The notes beneath the pieces were generated by a model. It ran no database searches and was not told the DNA's origin. It was given only the letters and a program-made list of their open reading frames with translations. A program made the position numbers and the translations under genes. DNA of 64,000 bases from Blasia pusilla (lineage: Eukaryota > Marchantiophyta > Marchantiopsida > Blasiales), in NCBI GenBank assembly GCA_050084515.1, contig CM114271.1, forward strand, positions 32,054,001 to 32,118,000, written 5' to 3'. Below are positions 10,404 through 21,674 of the stretch, piece after piece (the stretch's first letter is position 1; the number at the start of each line of letters is the position of its first letter).

Positions 10404-11462
10404 TCCCAGAAGATTCCACTGGGAGGAGACTAAGATTAAGAAGAAGAATGAGAATGGGAATGAGAATGAGAATAATTAATTTATAGTGAATAGTGACTCA
10501 GATTCTCGTGACAGAATTTGACTGACAAGATGTTGTTTGGTAGGTGAGATTTTCTGACGGAATGGATTTAATACTGTTGGAACCTGTCCGAGTCCGATGG
10601 GTTGCAGAATTTGGGAATCAGACACGTGGGTTGCGAAGCTCGGAGTTCCATTTTCTGTTAGTGTCCCAATGCAAATTGCAACCCGTCGGAGTCCGTTGGG
10701 TTGGTACCCCCTTCTTGTCTGACCAATGTGATATGAGTTGAGATTGCTAGCATCAAATACGAGACATCGCATGGATTTGCTACGGCAACCCGTTGGCGAC
10801 TGTTACGGGATCCAAAGGTACCTAACCTTGCTTTTCCTTTTGCATCTCGCGTCGATTTCTCTTATTCAACTAACCGTGCAAACCGTGAGTGCAGTTTTGC
10901 CGTGTGTTGGGAAGTTTCCAACTTCGGGTAGACCTTGGAACCCGTCAGAGGGCAACAGGTTGCCTCGAAACTATAGTTTGTCGCATTGTTACCCGAGGGA
11001 GAGAAAAGCGTGCAACCTGTCGGTATCCGACGGGTTGCTCGGGTACCTCTCCTTGCAATCCCAAGATGAGGGAAGCGTGCAACCCATCGGCCTCCGACGG
11101 GTTGCACGCTTCCTTCATATTGGCATTCCAAGGCACGCTTCCTTCATGTCGGTATCTGAAATGTTATCGACGCCGACGTGTTGGCCGTTATGGAACTTTG
11201 GACGTGGGAACTTTCGACGGGTTGCACGCTTCCCGCGTCCTAGGGATGCAGGGCGAGTTGCCCAGGAAACTTGTCCAAGACCCATGGGTTGCACGCATCC
11301 GTCCTCCTTGGGTAACAAGTCGAGCTACCTTGGCAACTCATCGGAGACCGAAAGGTTGCACACCTCTCCCGTCTTGGGGTAACAATGCGAGGTACACGCG
11401 CAACCAGTCGGAGACCGGGGCTTTGCACGCCTCCCCCGTCTTGGGGTAACAACGCGAGGGAG
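10404..11462. repeat. Second palindrome-rich upstream region
   Basis: It aligns with the region upstream of copy 1 (6117-6660 and parts of the array). Palindromes are clear near 10580-10605, 10677-10702, 10940-10965, 11011-11037, 11087-11113 and 11330-11360. The spacer CGTCTTGGGGTAACAACGCGAG repeats near 11380 and 11440. The stretch ends sharply at 11462 against the terminal sequence of the SWIM element. Confidence 0.65.
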
Positions 11463-11859
11463 GTGCGGTAAGAGGAGAGGAAGAGAGGAAGAGAGGAGAG
11501 AGGAGAGAGGAAACTACCTTCAACCGAAATAGATACTTTTTTTAAGAGAATTTCGTTGGGTTGAAGAGAGGAAAATTTTTGTGTGAATTTTTTTGCACTT
11601 TTTTGTTCATTTATTAAGCAGTTCCACAGTTTGTTTTTCCTCTTCCATATTTTGGCAACCCCTTTGAGTCCGACGAGTTGCAAATTGCACAAAATTTAGA
11701 AAACTGAAAAATTAGTGGAATCATAAGTGTGGAACCAATCACTTTTTCCATCCAAGGTCTGGAAAAAATCTATCATTTGCCCCGGGCTGAATAGAGTTCA
11801 AGCTCAAAGTGAAGGTTGAGGAAAAATAAAAGTACAATCTAAAACCTCATTTTGCATCC
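11463..11859. repeat. End of SWIM element with purine-rich tract
   Basis: The sequence from GAGGTGCGGTAAGAGGAGAG onward is repeated at 63472-64000 with different flanks on the left (palindrome region here, LINE there), so this is a true element end. Directly inside is an AGAGGAAGAGAGG tract, then an AT-rich stretch with one palindrome half (GAGTCCGACGAGTTGC near 11665). The matching far end is not in the window. Confidence 0.65.
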
Positions 11860-13327
11860 TCAAAGTGGTTTGTTTAAAATACTTCGCACTTCTTTGAGGG
11901 ACAGAATTGGTTGGTGGATTCCTACTCCTACCTCCGACTCTCTTAAAACTACCAGCAACACATAGTACATGTGCTTACAAGGGAAATACCTTTTGCCACT
12001 TGTCTCTCTTTGGACAAAGTCATCACATGAACATGTGGGAAAGCAACAAATGTGCACCACATACACCCCTGTGACACTTGAATTTACAGTGTTGTTCCTG
12101 ACCCAATACATCCTTCCTATTCCATTGCCACTCAAGACATCTTTCGTGGCGATGATCTCTATTTTTTCCTCCTGAGCTGATGCAATTCGCTTTGCTCTCT
12201 CCACCGTTGGCCTACACATTCTGTTTCTCTTCACCCCATTTCTAGACTCAAACAGAAATAATGGATTGAGATCATCCACCTTCTCCGGGTACATGTTGAC
12301 ATCAATCTTGGGTTGAATACGAAATTCGAAGGTCTCTGTAATGCGAACATGCTCCCTCGTAGACTTCCTTTGTCTACGAGGGAGAAACCGGCACTTGTAA
12401 GATTGTCCACTTCGTCTTGAGTGCAGTTCGTACCTGCGGCGATGGGCCAAATCGTGGGGGTATTCCCCGGAGCTCCAATGGCAGCCAGATAAGACTTCCG
12501 GAAAGCGCAAGATTCATTTGGGTAGAAGAAGTGCTTCCATTGATCCCCGGCCCTCGTGAAACGATCAAAGGTTTTGAGTCCCCAAAACCCAGGCAGTGGT
12601 CGTCTAGTCCTTGTACAATTCTCATTTAGGAAAGTGCCGCATGCTCTCCTAATGCCATCAGATCTTGCCCTGCAGGTGGGTCCACGTCCTGGGTTGCTCC
12701 GAGATATATGCCACCGTTTTAGGTTGCAATCCACCTCCATTACCGGAATCCCATATTGTTGAACCACCCCAGTGACAGGATGTTGCGAACTTCCAACAAC
12801 GGAGGGCTTTTGAAATAAAACATTCACTGATTTTGGAGAAGTAACTCCATCACGGCTTTGGGATGGGTCCGGGGTCCCCGAATACCTGGGCGGCGTAATT
12901 TTCTCATCCAAATCAATCACCGGATTAGTTCCTCGATGTTGCCTCTTCACCTGCCTGAAGTCAAGATACTTATCTGGTCTCCACGAGTCTCGCTCGGACT
13001 GCTCTATCACCATCTGTATGGGACATCTTGAAACCCGTCCACGAATATCCCCACCTATGTACGTCTTGCTCGAGTGGAGTTCCAGCTACGCACCGGTTGA
13101 AGGCTTCCACATACATTTTTTCATCACCAGATCTCATAGCCGCCCTGACATAGAGCTCGTAGATCGACGGCCCCTTTCCTTTTGTTATGCCTTTTGTGAG
13201 GAAGATATGGGATGCTGCAGATTATAGCATTGCTCTTGCCTGGTCTTGTTGGCATGCCTCCACAAGTGAAATTCGTTGGCATGCTTGTGACAACCTCCAG
13301 GAGGAATGAACACTTTCTGCTCCACTT
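11860..13327 (-). pseudogene. SWIM zinc-finger protein of a DNA element
   Basis: Read on the minus strand from about 13327, this is the fullest copy of the gene. The N-terminal half has SERDSWRPDKYLDFRQVKR, VQQYGIPVMEVDCNLKRWH, GPTCRARSDGIRRACGTF and GFWGLKTFDRFTRAGDQ. The C-terminus has a SWIM finger: CFPTCSCDDFVQR followed by FPCKHMYYVLLVVL, the Cys-x-Cys...Cys-x-His pattern found in MULE/FAR1-type transposases and other DNA-binding proteins. A frameshift near 12360 coincides with a fresh 13-bp inverted repeat. No DDE triad could be assigned by eye. A transposase role fits the SWIM finger, the copy number and the shared terminus, but the superfamily is open. Confidence 0.6.
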
Positions 13328-15331
13328 GTAATGGTAAATGGTAAATAGATCAAGCCCGTGGGACCCAAAGGGTCAAAAGGCTGAAAAACACATTACAAGT
13401 CATTCATTGACTGACCCTGAAAAAGATCCTTAAGACCTTCTCCTAGCTACAGCCTAGAGCACTTGAGCGATGAATGATGACGTCCCTAATATAATAACCT
13501 AAATCATAAGGCACTAGCTGTAGTAAAGAATAGAAATTCTCCACATCTATTTTATGAGCTAGTCTTATTTCTCCATACCTTGGACATGTAACAAACACAT
13601 GCTCTTCATCCTCAATATTTTCTCCGTCACATAACCTACAAATTCGTTCACTTTTATCAATTTTAAATCATCGTCCTTCCTCAATTCCTAGCCTATGTGA
13701 CCCAGTTTTATGACGTGCAATAATATGTCGTAAGAACGTGGAGATCCCCGCAAGTAGGTATCCTTGTTCACAATATACAAGCATAGGATTAACATGAAGT
13801 TGATAAAAATCCATTTTGGTGCCCGCACTGCTCCAAATGATATTGAGAGATTGCTTCTGTAGATGCTCACGGAGGGCCATCGGTTTCAAGTCCCAATCGC
13901 GTTCTGCCACATTCCACTTTGAAGACCAAGTCACCACATCCGCCATCCACCCTATGGAACGTGTGGCTCGCAAAGCTTGATGAGGGAGGCGAGAAACATC
14001 AAGAGATCTCACCCTTGCAATGTAAGTGATGGTCAAGTAAAGAGCTTCAGCTTCTAGAGGAAGAAAACCTGTTTCCGCAAGAAGAATAGCATACGGAGTT
14101 TGGTTTCTTACACCCAATTCTTCTTGTAGAAAGATCTTTTGCATTCTTTCCACGCGCTCCCAACCTGTCTTCTTACAACTAGGGCCCCAAACTTGGGTCC
14201 CATATAAGACCATCGGCAACACTAAGCTCCTAAATAAGAATTTCCTTAGACTCCAAGACACAAGATGAGCTCTTCTACACCGGTTTAAAAATGAATATAG
14301 AGTTTTGTAACCAGCTTCTACTCTCTTTTGCACGCAAAGTGCCCAACTATACTCATGAGAGAAATTGATGCCTAGATATTTGTAACTCTTCACTTGTTCT
14401 AATTGTAGACCTTTGTAAAAGAACGAGAACTTGGATCTAGTACCCACTATAATGACTTTAGACTTGTCCATATTAACCTCCATCTGATTCTGGGTACAAA
14501 ACCTTGCCAAAGTGTCGAGGTATTTTTGTAAACTAATGCCATCACGTGCTAGTAATATGATATCATCTGCATACAATAGAGCTTTGATGACAAAGTCCCC
14601 AAGCTTGACCCCTTCACTATCACATTCCTCCAACCACTTTTCGATGTCATCTATGAAAACTCCAAAAAGTGTAGGGGAGAGAGGGCAACCTTGAATGACT
14701 CCAATGGTGCTCAAGATCTCTTGAGTTTGTGAACCTTTGATCTTGGCCCGAACGGAATGGTATAACGTGGCCACATCTGCTAGGAGATTTGGTGGTACTC
14801 CAATGCCTTGCAGCCTTTCCCATAAGAGCATGCGAGGTACAGTATCAAAAGCTTTCTTGAAATCGATGAAGCCGCAAAACAAAGCTTTTCCATTGCCCTT
14901 AGATTTCTCCCATAAAATACGCAAGGCCAAGATATGGTCGATGGTGTTGTATGTTGAACGAAAACCAACTTGGACCCGTGCTCTCTTTTGGAAAGTCTCT
15001 GTCCATGTGCTCAACTTCGATTCCACCAATTTCCCAAAAAACTTGGCAAAAACACTACCCACCATGATAGTGCGATAGTTTGTCACCAAGTCCTTCCTTC
15101 CTGATTTGTGAATAAGAACAATCTCCCGTAACGACCAGGTTGAAGGAAAACCATAGATAGCAGCATCACCCAATACTTTGGTGAGGATCGGTCCAATACA
15201 ATCTCCTCCCCACTTGAAAAGTTCAATAGAAAGACCATCCAAATCCTGACATTTACCATTCGCCAATCTTCTAAGTTGAGTCATCACCTCTCCTTCGGAG
15301 AATAAGCCAAGTATTCCTTCACAACGTGGCA
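13328..15331 (-). mobile_element. LINE copy B, long open RT frame
   Basis: This minus-strand LINE keeps the longest RT frame in the window, open from 15380 to 13668. It covers the RT fingers (LANGKCQDLDGLSIELFKWG, SGRKDLVTNYRTIMVGS), palm (IDFKKAFDTVPRMLLWERL), YADD site and thumb. A TGG-to-TGA change near 13667 cuts off the C-terminal zinc motif, which is still readable at 13440-13666. The 3' end at 13328 has the ATTTACC tail. The 5' end at about 15331 abuts an ATA microsatellite and the next LINE. Confidence 0.95.
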
Positions 15332-15348
15332 TAATAATAATAATAATA
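15332..15348. repeat. AAT microsatellite at LINE-LINE junction
   Basis: About six AAT units separate the 5' end of copy B from the 3' tail of copy C. It may have grown from the tail of copy C. Confidence 0.7.
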
Positions 15349-15850
15349 AATGGTAAATAGATCAAGCCCGTGGGACCCAAAGGGTCAAAAGGCTGAAAAA
15401 CACATTACAAGTCATTCATTTACTGACCCTGAAAAAGATCTTTAAGACCTTCTCCTAGCTACAGCCTAGAGCAGTTGAGCGAAGAATGATGACGTCCCTA
15501 AGATAACAACCTAAATCATAAGGCACTAGCTGTAGTAAACCTAAATCATAAGGCATAGATGTAGCATCAGGGAAGAAATAGAGCTTTTCGGCAAAAGATA
15601 TCAAAGATTTGGGATCAAGAGTAGGTTTTGAAGACCGTACTACTAACCGTCTCCAAAATGATTTGGGGTCCTCATGCAGCTCCCTTGTCAAGGACTCTTG
15701 TTTCCGCCGCAAGAAAGCTCGTTTCTTAGATTTCACCAAGTATTTATAAAGGCTCGTCATAATAAGCCGACTTGGGATATCCAAAGTTTTATCAACTGAT
15801 CGTGCCCTTGCTTGCTTGCATTCAGAGTCAAACCACTCATTACAAGGCAG
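15346..15850 (-). mobile_element. LINE copy C, internally deleted, inside methyltransferase
   Basis: This copy has the 3' end (tail at 15346) joined near 15545 to sequence from the endonuclease/RT boundary (SFAEKLYFFPDATSMP, LHEDPKSFWRRLVVRSS), so most of RT is deleted. Its left coding edge is fused in frame with the retroelement methyltransferase at 15850. It cuts the methyltransferase right after motif II. Confidence 0.88.
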
Positions 15851-16345
15851 GATATGTCGGGATGAGACTCTCTGGGCCATCTCATCTCGCTCCACATACA
15901 CGTATCTCCGTACAAGAATACCGGCCTGCAACACTGCAGCCAAACCAGTGCTAATCCCACCAAAGAGATCTAACACACAAATGCCCTCCGGCGGATACTG
16001 CCATACAATGGCAGTAGTATCCAAAGGGGACAACCCAACTGGACCAGAAGTAGGAGTCTGCCGTGAAGCCTCCTCTTCCTCGTGAGGTATAATAGCCTCA
16101 TACCAAGCTTCCTGCACTAGGGGATCAGCCTCTTGCCGTAGTGCACCGCCTGAACTCCAAAGTGGCACATCCAACGATGAGGATACCACTGCTGCAAAAC
16201 TAGGGACCTCCTCTACCTCCTCATGCACAGGAGAATCCATAGCATAAAGGTTACCCTCCAAAAAGTCTCCTGGCCAAGTGACTAATCCACTAAAACCAAC
16301 CACAGATGCTAACACTATTGGGGAACCCTCCTGGTCGAGCCCCAT
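15851..16345 (-). pseudogene. Captured cytosine-C5 methyltransferase start (DNMT3-like)
   Basis: The frame reads a Pro/Glu-rich linker and then PPEGICVLDLFGGIST and GLAAVLQAGILVRRYVYVE. This is motif I of C5 DNA methyltransferases (DLFxGxxxG, the SAM-binding loop) followed by the motif II acidic residue in VERDE and the usual AxxVxxxHI helix. It lies on the same strand and directly downstream of a gag and protease of a Ty3/gypsy element, where RT would be expected next. LINE C removes everything after motif II, including the catalytic PC motif, so activity cannot be judged. Cytosine methyltransferase capture by retroelements is known from some algae and dinoflagellates; I know of no standard land-plant example. 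Confidence 0.75.
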
Positions 16346-17360
16346 AAATAAATCTCACAGGAACTTGGCTCATATGTCCATCCCCGGACTGCCAACCAAG
16401 TCTAGAAGACGCTGTCTCAGTCCAGTAGTCCATCTGAAAACCCATCGGGTACAATACTGCTCCTCCAACTAGTATATCATATGACTCGGCCGATGTGACC
16501 ACTGCAGGTACTCCCAACCTGTAGCTATCAGTCACATGATATGGTCTCAACTGTACACACAACTTCCCCCGTGTCATGAAATGAGACCTATCATTGGCTC
16601 CTCCAAGTGATCTCTGAATCTGGAATGGGTAAGGCTCAAGCTCTGACCTCCAAATACCCAAACCAATACATGTTGCCTTTCCCAACATCAAAGGTTGGGC
16701 ACCATAGTTTAAGAAGACTCTATCTGGTCTATACACCTGTCATGTAGGACTCACCAATCGGAATATCCCACTCCGGTTGTCCAACATACAAACACTATGT
16801 GTAAGCCTCTCACGATCAATGGCTGGCGGGGCTGGTAATTCATCCATCTTTGCCGCTGCTGCCTGCCAAGTAGCACTGGTACTCAATGCTACACCTGACA
16901 TAGAGGGTTGCTCCACTGCAACAACCTCATCCACCTCAACACGTATAGCAGTAACACTCTCACGTTCACACAACATGGCTGCTAGCTGAAATACATAAGC
17001 TAAGTCAACTCCTAAGGCCATCAACTCAGTGGCTGAAAACAATGGGGATCCCAACACTGAAGTTGCCATCCACAATACTGCACTGGATGTTGCATCTGTG
17101 TCTACTACACACGATGTAGATACCTTAGTCCCCACTATAGGCTCAATAGACTGCGTAGGAACCATGGATGGCGTCCTAAGCACCTCAGACAACAAGAATG
17201 ATTGGGGGAGCCTAGCTTGCCTCCCAGCCTCACCCCTCTGTGGGTCCAACTCCACAATAGAACCACGTGGCTCTGACGCTCGAGTGGCTTTTCCTCGTAA
17301 CTGCAGTTGATGCCTCAACCTGTGTTGCACTTGCCATATAAGAGAGATCATCTCCTCCAT
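16290..17360 (-). pseudogene. Retroviral-type protease region of gypsy element
   Basis: Two frames (17360-16740 and 16736-16290) join through one stop near 16738. The segment LNYGAQPLMLGKATCIGLGI resembles the retropepsin active-site strand (usual form D-x-GA-x-P-x-ML), here with Asn-Tyr in place of the expected acidic pair. The later stretch SYDILVGGAVLYPMGF matches the protease C-terminal strand. It sits between the gag zinc knuckles and the methyltransferase. The missing active-site Asp means this copy is probably inactive or decayed. Confidence 0.6.
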
Positions 17361-18812
17361 AAGAGGTGGAAGCCCCTGCTCCTGAACCTACTCTATGTTG
17401 GATATGAGCCATAGTAGCCAACCTCTGCTCCAACTGCTCAATCTTGGCAGCCATAGCTGACTTTGTCGTAGTGGTAGGGGCAGCCACCGTAGGCTCTCCA
17501 ACCGCTGGTCCACCTCTACCACCCCTACCACCTCGGCCTCTCGCAACTACTCCACCACGGCTGCGGCATGATCTCAACTTTGGATGAAGATCAAAGCAAC
17601 GCTCTCGAGGATGACCTGGTCTCCCGCAATGATCACTCTGAGTTGGGACTGATTGAGGCCCATCCTCCAAAGTCCGTCTCCCATCCTCTTGGGGACAAAA
17701 CCTCCTAACATGATCACCTCCACATGTCCAATATGATTGTCCTTGCTGCAGGGCAGCAAATGAAGGCAATGGTCTTTGCGCAAGCGTCCCTGTAGGACCT
17801 AACTGAGGTCGTGTGGACCCCCCACGACTCCCACTATTACTACCATCACCACTACTATGAGACTGTGAGGTGGACTGCTGAACACGAGAAGTAGTAGTTG
17901 TATCCCTACTGAATGCGGATGTCATCACCCTCTCCTCCATCATGTTAAGTTCAATCTTCTCAAATAGAGCAAACACATGGGCCAATGTGGGTGAATCATC
18001 ACTCATAAGAGTAGCATCACGTACCCTATGGCGCAACTCTCTGTCCAAGATCCCATACCAAAACTGGACTGCCTAAGCCTCAGTCACACCCTAGATAACT
18101 GAAATCAAGCGTCGCATACAAGTGTATGCCTCACGAAGACTCTCACCAGTCTTTCGCTCAAATTCCTGAAGACTCCTCAACTTCTCTATCTTCACTCCCT
18201 GAAAGTTCTTCTTCAACCTCTTGAAGAACTTTGCAATCAGGCTGAACGATGGTGGGGCACTAATACCCCCACTGGCTCGTACTCGCACCACTCAATGTCG
18301 GGCTGGCTGACACAGTAAGAGCACTACTACCACTACCACCATGGGTGATAGACACATAGCATGGAGACCAATATTTTTCTCCATGCCTCAATCTCAACAG
18401 CATGGTCCATCCTAAACTCATGGTAATCATCCATGGGTGGTCCCTCCAAGTGCTGAAACAACCCCTTCCAAGCCAAGAAGGGTGTAAACGACGTGGTGTT
18501 CTGCAACATCTGCATATCACACCACGTATCAAACTCCTGAATGGAGTCCTCCAACTCAATGGTGCCCACTGCACCCGAGTATCGTCGTGGGCTCTTCATG
18601 GCCCCATACATTTCGTCCATGTCCCAAATCAATGGAGTTGCAACACTTGATAACAATGTAGAAGACTTGGTGTTTGGAACACCCTCGTCCTCCTCTTCAT
18701 CAACCGTCGGAAGTGGAAAAGGTAGCTGATACCTCAATCCGCTTCGTGTAAAACCACCACTGTCCCCACCACGGTCCCCAACCAGATCACCAGACAGCTC
18801 CATGATGACCAA
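17361..18812 (-). pseudogene. Gag of Ty3/gypsy element with two zinc knuckles
   Basis: Gag forms the particle shell and binds element RNA. The minus-strand frames at 18812-18333, 18291-18091 and 18048-17230 give a capsid-like core (FLAWKGLFQHLEGPPMDDY; LRSLQEFERKTGESLREAY; DRELRHRVRDATLMSD) followed by a Ser/Gly-rich linker, then two decayed CCHC knuckles (YWTCGGDHVRRFCP and SDHCGRPGHPRERCF, each lacking its first Cys), an RGGRGGRGG RNA-binding stretch and a coiled coil (KIEQLEQRLATMAHIQ). Frameshifts near 18300 and a stop near 18074 break it. A related gag piece is at 50088-50527. Confidence 0.85.
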
Positions 18813-20352
18813 CGCTGATGGCGCACCACCACCAAATCACCACCACTAAGTAACCAAGTGACGTCGATGTTGTTGTACTATTCTAGCTCTACTAGCTATG
18901 GGTGTGGGCAACCTAACCTGTCATCACCACAAGAAGCCTCCCACGGTCTACTGGTCATCACTTCAGTCTCACCGTGAGAGAAACAAATGTAGTTTGACTG
19001 CCTCACTCCAGCCTCACTACCGGTAGCACGCAAAAGTAAAACTACTCTGGAAATCAACGTCAGCCCTAACAATGGGCGCGCAAGCAAGAAGAAATGATGG
19101 AGGGGATCCAAATACAGGAAGTCCAACGACAATCCTCTAATCGCAAATGGAAGTACAAAATGGAAATCAAGGTTACAATCCACCAAACATGGTGCCCCTT
19201 GAATCAAAAAAACCAACCACACAATTCTAACGCAATAGTTACTCCGCCGGTGGTCGATGACATGCTAGTCGCACTCGCAGCACCTGAAAATATCATCTGC
19301 ATGGAGAGGCCATACCGTACTATGCGCTAGAGGTCCATCAACTGAAAACCCAAGATGCATAAAAGCGCCTAACGCATCTCCAAATAACCCCAAATGAGCT
19401 ACACCAGTGTGTACACTGGCATAGTTAAGTACTCAGGCGTTAAGCGTCTTCCAGGAAGAATACCCCAAAGATGGGTGACCAATTATGCAACACTCAACTC
19501 GCAAACTTGCTTGCTTGCTTGCTCCTTACTCCTTACTCCGCCTCTCACGCCCAGTCGCCCCGAGCTACCACGAGTTGCCTCGAAGCCTCGAAACCTCAAA
19601 ACGCCGAGAAATGCTCGAGACATGCCATGCTTCGCTATGGAGAGAGGCCCAACCAGGGCGCCCCCAGCGGGATAGGCGTCTCCAAAAACGGACGAGTCAC
19701 CAACCAACCAGCCCCTCCGATCTGCTGTCCACCATAGCCAGACCTTGAGCTAGTCCGCAAAATTTCGACCAGCAATTATTCCACAAATCCTCAACCAAAA
19801 TTGAATTTTTTTCAACCAGAATTCAATTGGACACCATAGCTACCTCTCCACAAAAAATCAGCTACAATTGAGTTGTGTACTATGAGCTAAAAATCAGAAA
19901 AACTTGTTGTCCATACACCTCCAGAATCGCAAATCCGACAGCACTTCCGCCCAGATTCATGCACACAGAAATCTGCAACACTCTTTCACCACAATAGCAA
20001 TCCGCTCCACACACTCAAGCACATAGCTTCATATGAGATCAAAATAAAGGTAGCAATAGGAACCTACAACCTACAAGCTTGGAGCTTCCGCACTCCAAGC
20101 TCTCCACATCAGAAAACCGTCGAACACGAACCAGAATCTTCAATCTTTGATAACTTCCAACTCCCTTGACGAAATCCGGCGATCTAAAGTGCGTTGGAAA
20201 GTTCTCAGCAAGGCGCTTCTTTCCCAACCAACCACGCACCAGATCCACACCTCCAACATAGGCCACAAGCCACGAACATCCACGGCTGAGTACATAATCA
20301 ACCCTAACCAGATCCTACTGATCTACGATCGAAGCTACCATCGATCTACTCC
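18813..20352 (-). other. Gypsy element leader and internal 5' region
   Basis: This is about 1.5 kb between gag and the shared LTR segment. No coding frame is convincing. It holds tandem TTGC units at about 19505-19525 and a 5S-rRNA-like block at 19437-19480. I looked for a tRNA-Met primer-binding site (TGGTATCAGAGC or its complement) and did not find one. Part of it may belong to the LTR, because LTR length differs from the 42 kb copy. Confidence 0.5.
19405..19500 (+). promoter_or_regulatory. 5S rRNA-like internal promoter block
   Basis: GCGTTAAGCGT at 19437-19447 and GATGGGTGACC at 19470-19480 match the A-box and C-box of plant 5S rRNA genes. The gap between TTAAGCGT and GATGGGTGACC is 22 bases, the same as in plant 5S rRNA as I recall it. 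The rest is not 5S. LTRs of Cassandra-type TRIM elements of vascular plants carry 5S-derived promoters, which is the closest precedent. Confidence 0.5.
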
Positions 20353-20775
20353 AGTTTTTTGAGTGAAATCCATGAAAGACCTACTGTCATAAAACACGTA
20401 TAGAATCACATATAATCGAGCCAAACCCACTCCACGATGGGAGAATCCAGGTCGAAGCTTGCGGGAACCACCATAGTTAAGAGCTCCACTTACTACCAAG
20501 GCTAACTCCCATCGCAACAGGCTCAACTCAAAGAACTAAATATTCTTTGAGTACACTCCACACTATATCCTCCAAGCTAAGGGCGGGCCCTACTGGAAAA
20601 GTCACCCTCAACGGAGTAACCCCCAACCCTATTCCCACGGGCTTGATCTATTTGTCATTTACCATTTACCATTTATGTATGAAACCGCATCCCTACCAAG
20701 ACACTACGGCCCTACATAAGGTATGGCCTCTACTAGCACACTATACTCTATGACATAATCTATATGGTCATGACA
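20353..20775 (-). mobile_element. LTR segment of gypsy family
   Basis: It matches 1-324 and 42606-42974 and ends at the same terminus (TGACA at 20775). It is interrupted at 20633-20676 by a tiny LINE tail. On the minus strand it precedes the gag leader, so it would be the 5' LTR of the gag/protease/methyltransferase element. Its right edge falls inside an exon of the element at 20776, so the gypsy element inserted there. Confidence 0.75.
20633..20676 (+). mobile_element. 44-bp LINE 3' tail insertion
   Basis: The LTR copies at 1-324 and 42606-42974 read CCAACCCTATGTATGAAACC without a break. Here the same site is split by TCCCACGGGCTTGATCTATT and ATTTACC repeats, the last bases of the LINE. 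This is an extremely 5'-truncated insertion. Confidence 0.88.
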
Positions 20776-21190
20776 GTACAGCTTAGATAGTTTATACAAT
20801 TCCCAGGAATTTACATGCAAGACGGGACCCCCTTACTTGGAGGAAGGGAAAAGTCCCCTGCCTTGATGCAAACGCTCATCGAGCTCTGTTCAAGGCTGGG
20901 TGACTTGGTGTTTGACTTAGTGGGCCTATCAGGGGCGAGTATCAGAGGTGCCTAGCAAAGTGGCAGGAACATTCTCTGCCTTGAGGGAAGGCTGGAACTT
21001 TATGACCTTTGCAAAGAGGCAAAGGCAGATTACGACAGGCTAGTTGGAGCATACAACTATCCTCCAAAGCCGAGAGCTCAGATTCCAGACCCACCATTGG
21101 TAGTGACACCATCGTCACTTCCCACTATTCCAAAAATTGGGAGGGTAAGGCCGACAGTAATTCTGGAAGAGCTCTCGGACGATGACGAGT
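20776..21190 (+). pseudogene. Methyltransferase-like exon 2, partial second copy
   Basis: It aligns with 56981-57400. The frame shows LMQTLIELCSRLGDLVFDLV and the glycine loop, then ends in acidic DDDE. An in-frame TAG near 20953 (copy at 57160 has TGG) and other changes break it. The first part of the exon is missing because the gypsy LTR abuts at 20775. The exon ends at GATGACGA followed by GTGAGT, which could be either a stop (TGA) or a splice donor. Confidence 0.7.
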
Positions 21191-21254
21191 GAGTTCAAAG
21201 AATTTAAGGACCCAGCTTGACTGAAGCATTTTGGAGTAGGGATTTATTGGTTTC

Positions 21255-21531
21255 CAAGGACAGAGCACATATTGATACTGGATGGGTGTCACCTTGCACA
21301 GCGTACAAGATTTACTGCCGAGGAAGGCGCTGGGACTCAAATCAGGTTACATGGAACCGTTATGGTGTACTTAGGGGGGGGCCAAGGCTCTCAAATTCCC
21401 CAATATTTTTGATACCCGTCTACAATCGGCCAGAGGAGCCACATGTATCCCAGGGCATTCCTTTTGTACAGAAACCTAGGAGAGTTAGGAGTAAATTTGT
21501 AGATGACGAGGCTGAAGAAATCATAGACTAG
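21255..21531 (+). CDS. Conserved downstream ORF of the TIR element, copy 2
   Basis: The frame reads AHIDTGWVSPCTAYKIYCRG, RRWDSNQVTWNRYGV, then VYNRPEEPHVSQGIPF and ends with acidic FVDDEAEEIID. It is about 80% identical to 57945-58214. A run of eight G at 21374-21381 lies in the middle. TTTCCAAG just before 21259 could be a splice acceptor from the upstream exon, which would enter a different frame. Function unknown. Confidence 0.45.
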
Positions 21532-21674
21532 ATCAAATGTACATTTCCGAGCTTCCCTCGGATGTAATAAAGGACAAGAATTTTTCGATCCATGATGGTG
21601 TTTGTAAAAATTTTCTGAATATCTTTTTTGGTCTTGTCAATTGTGTTGGTCTATCTACTCATAATGTTTATTTT

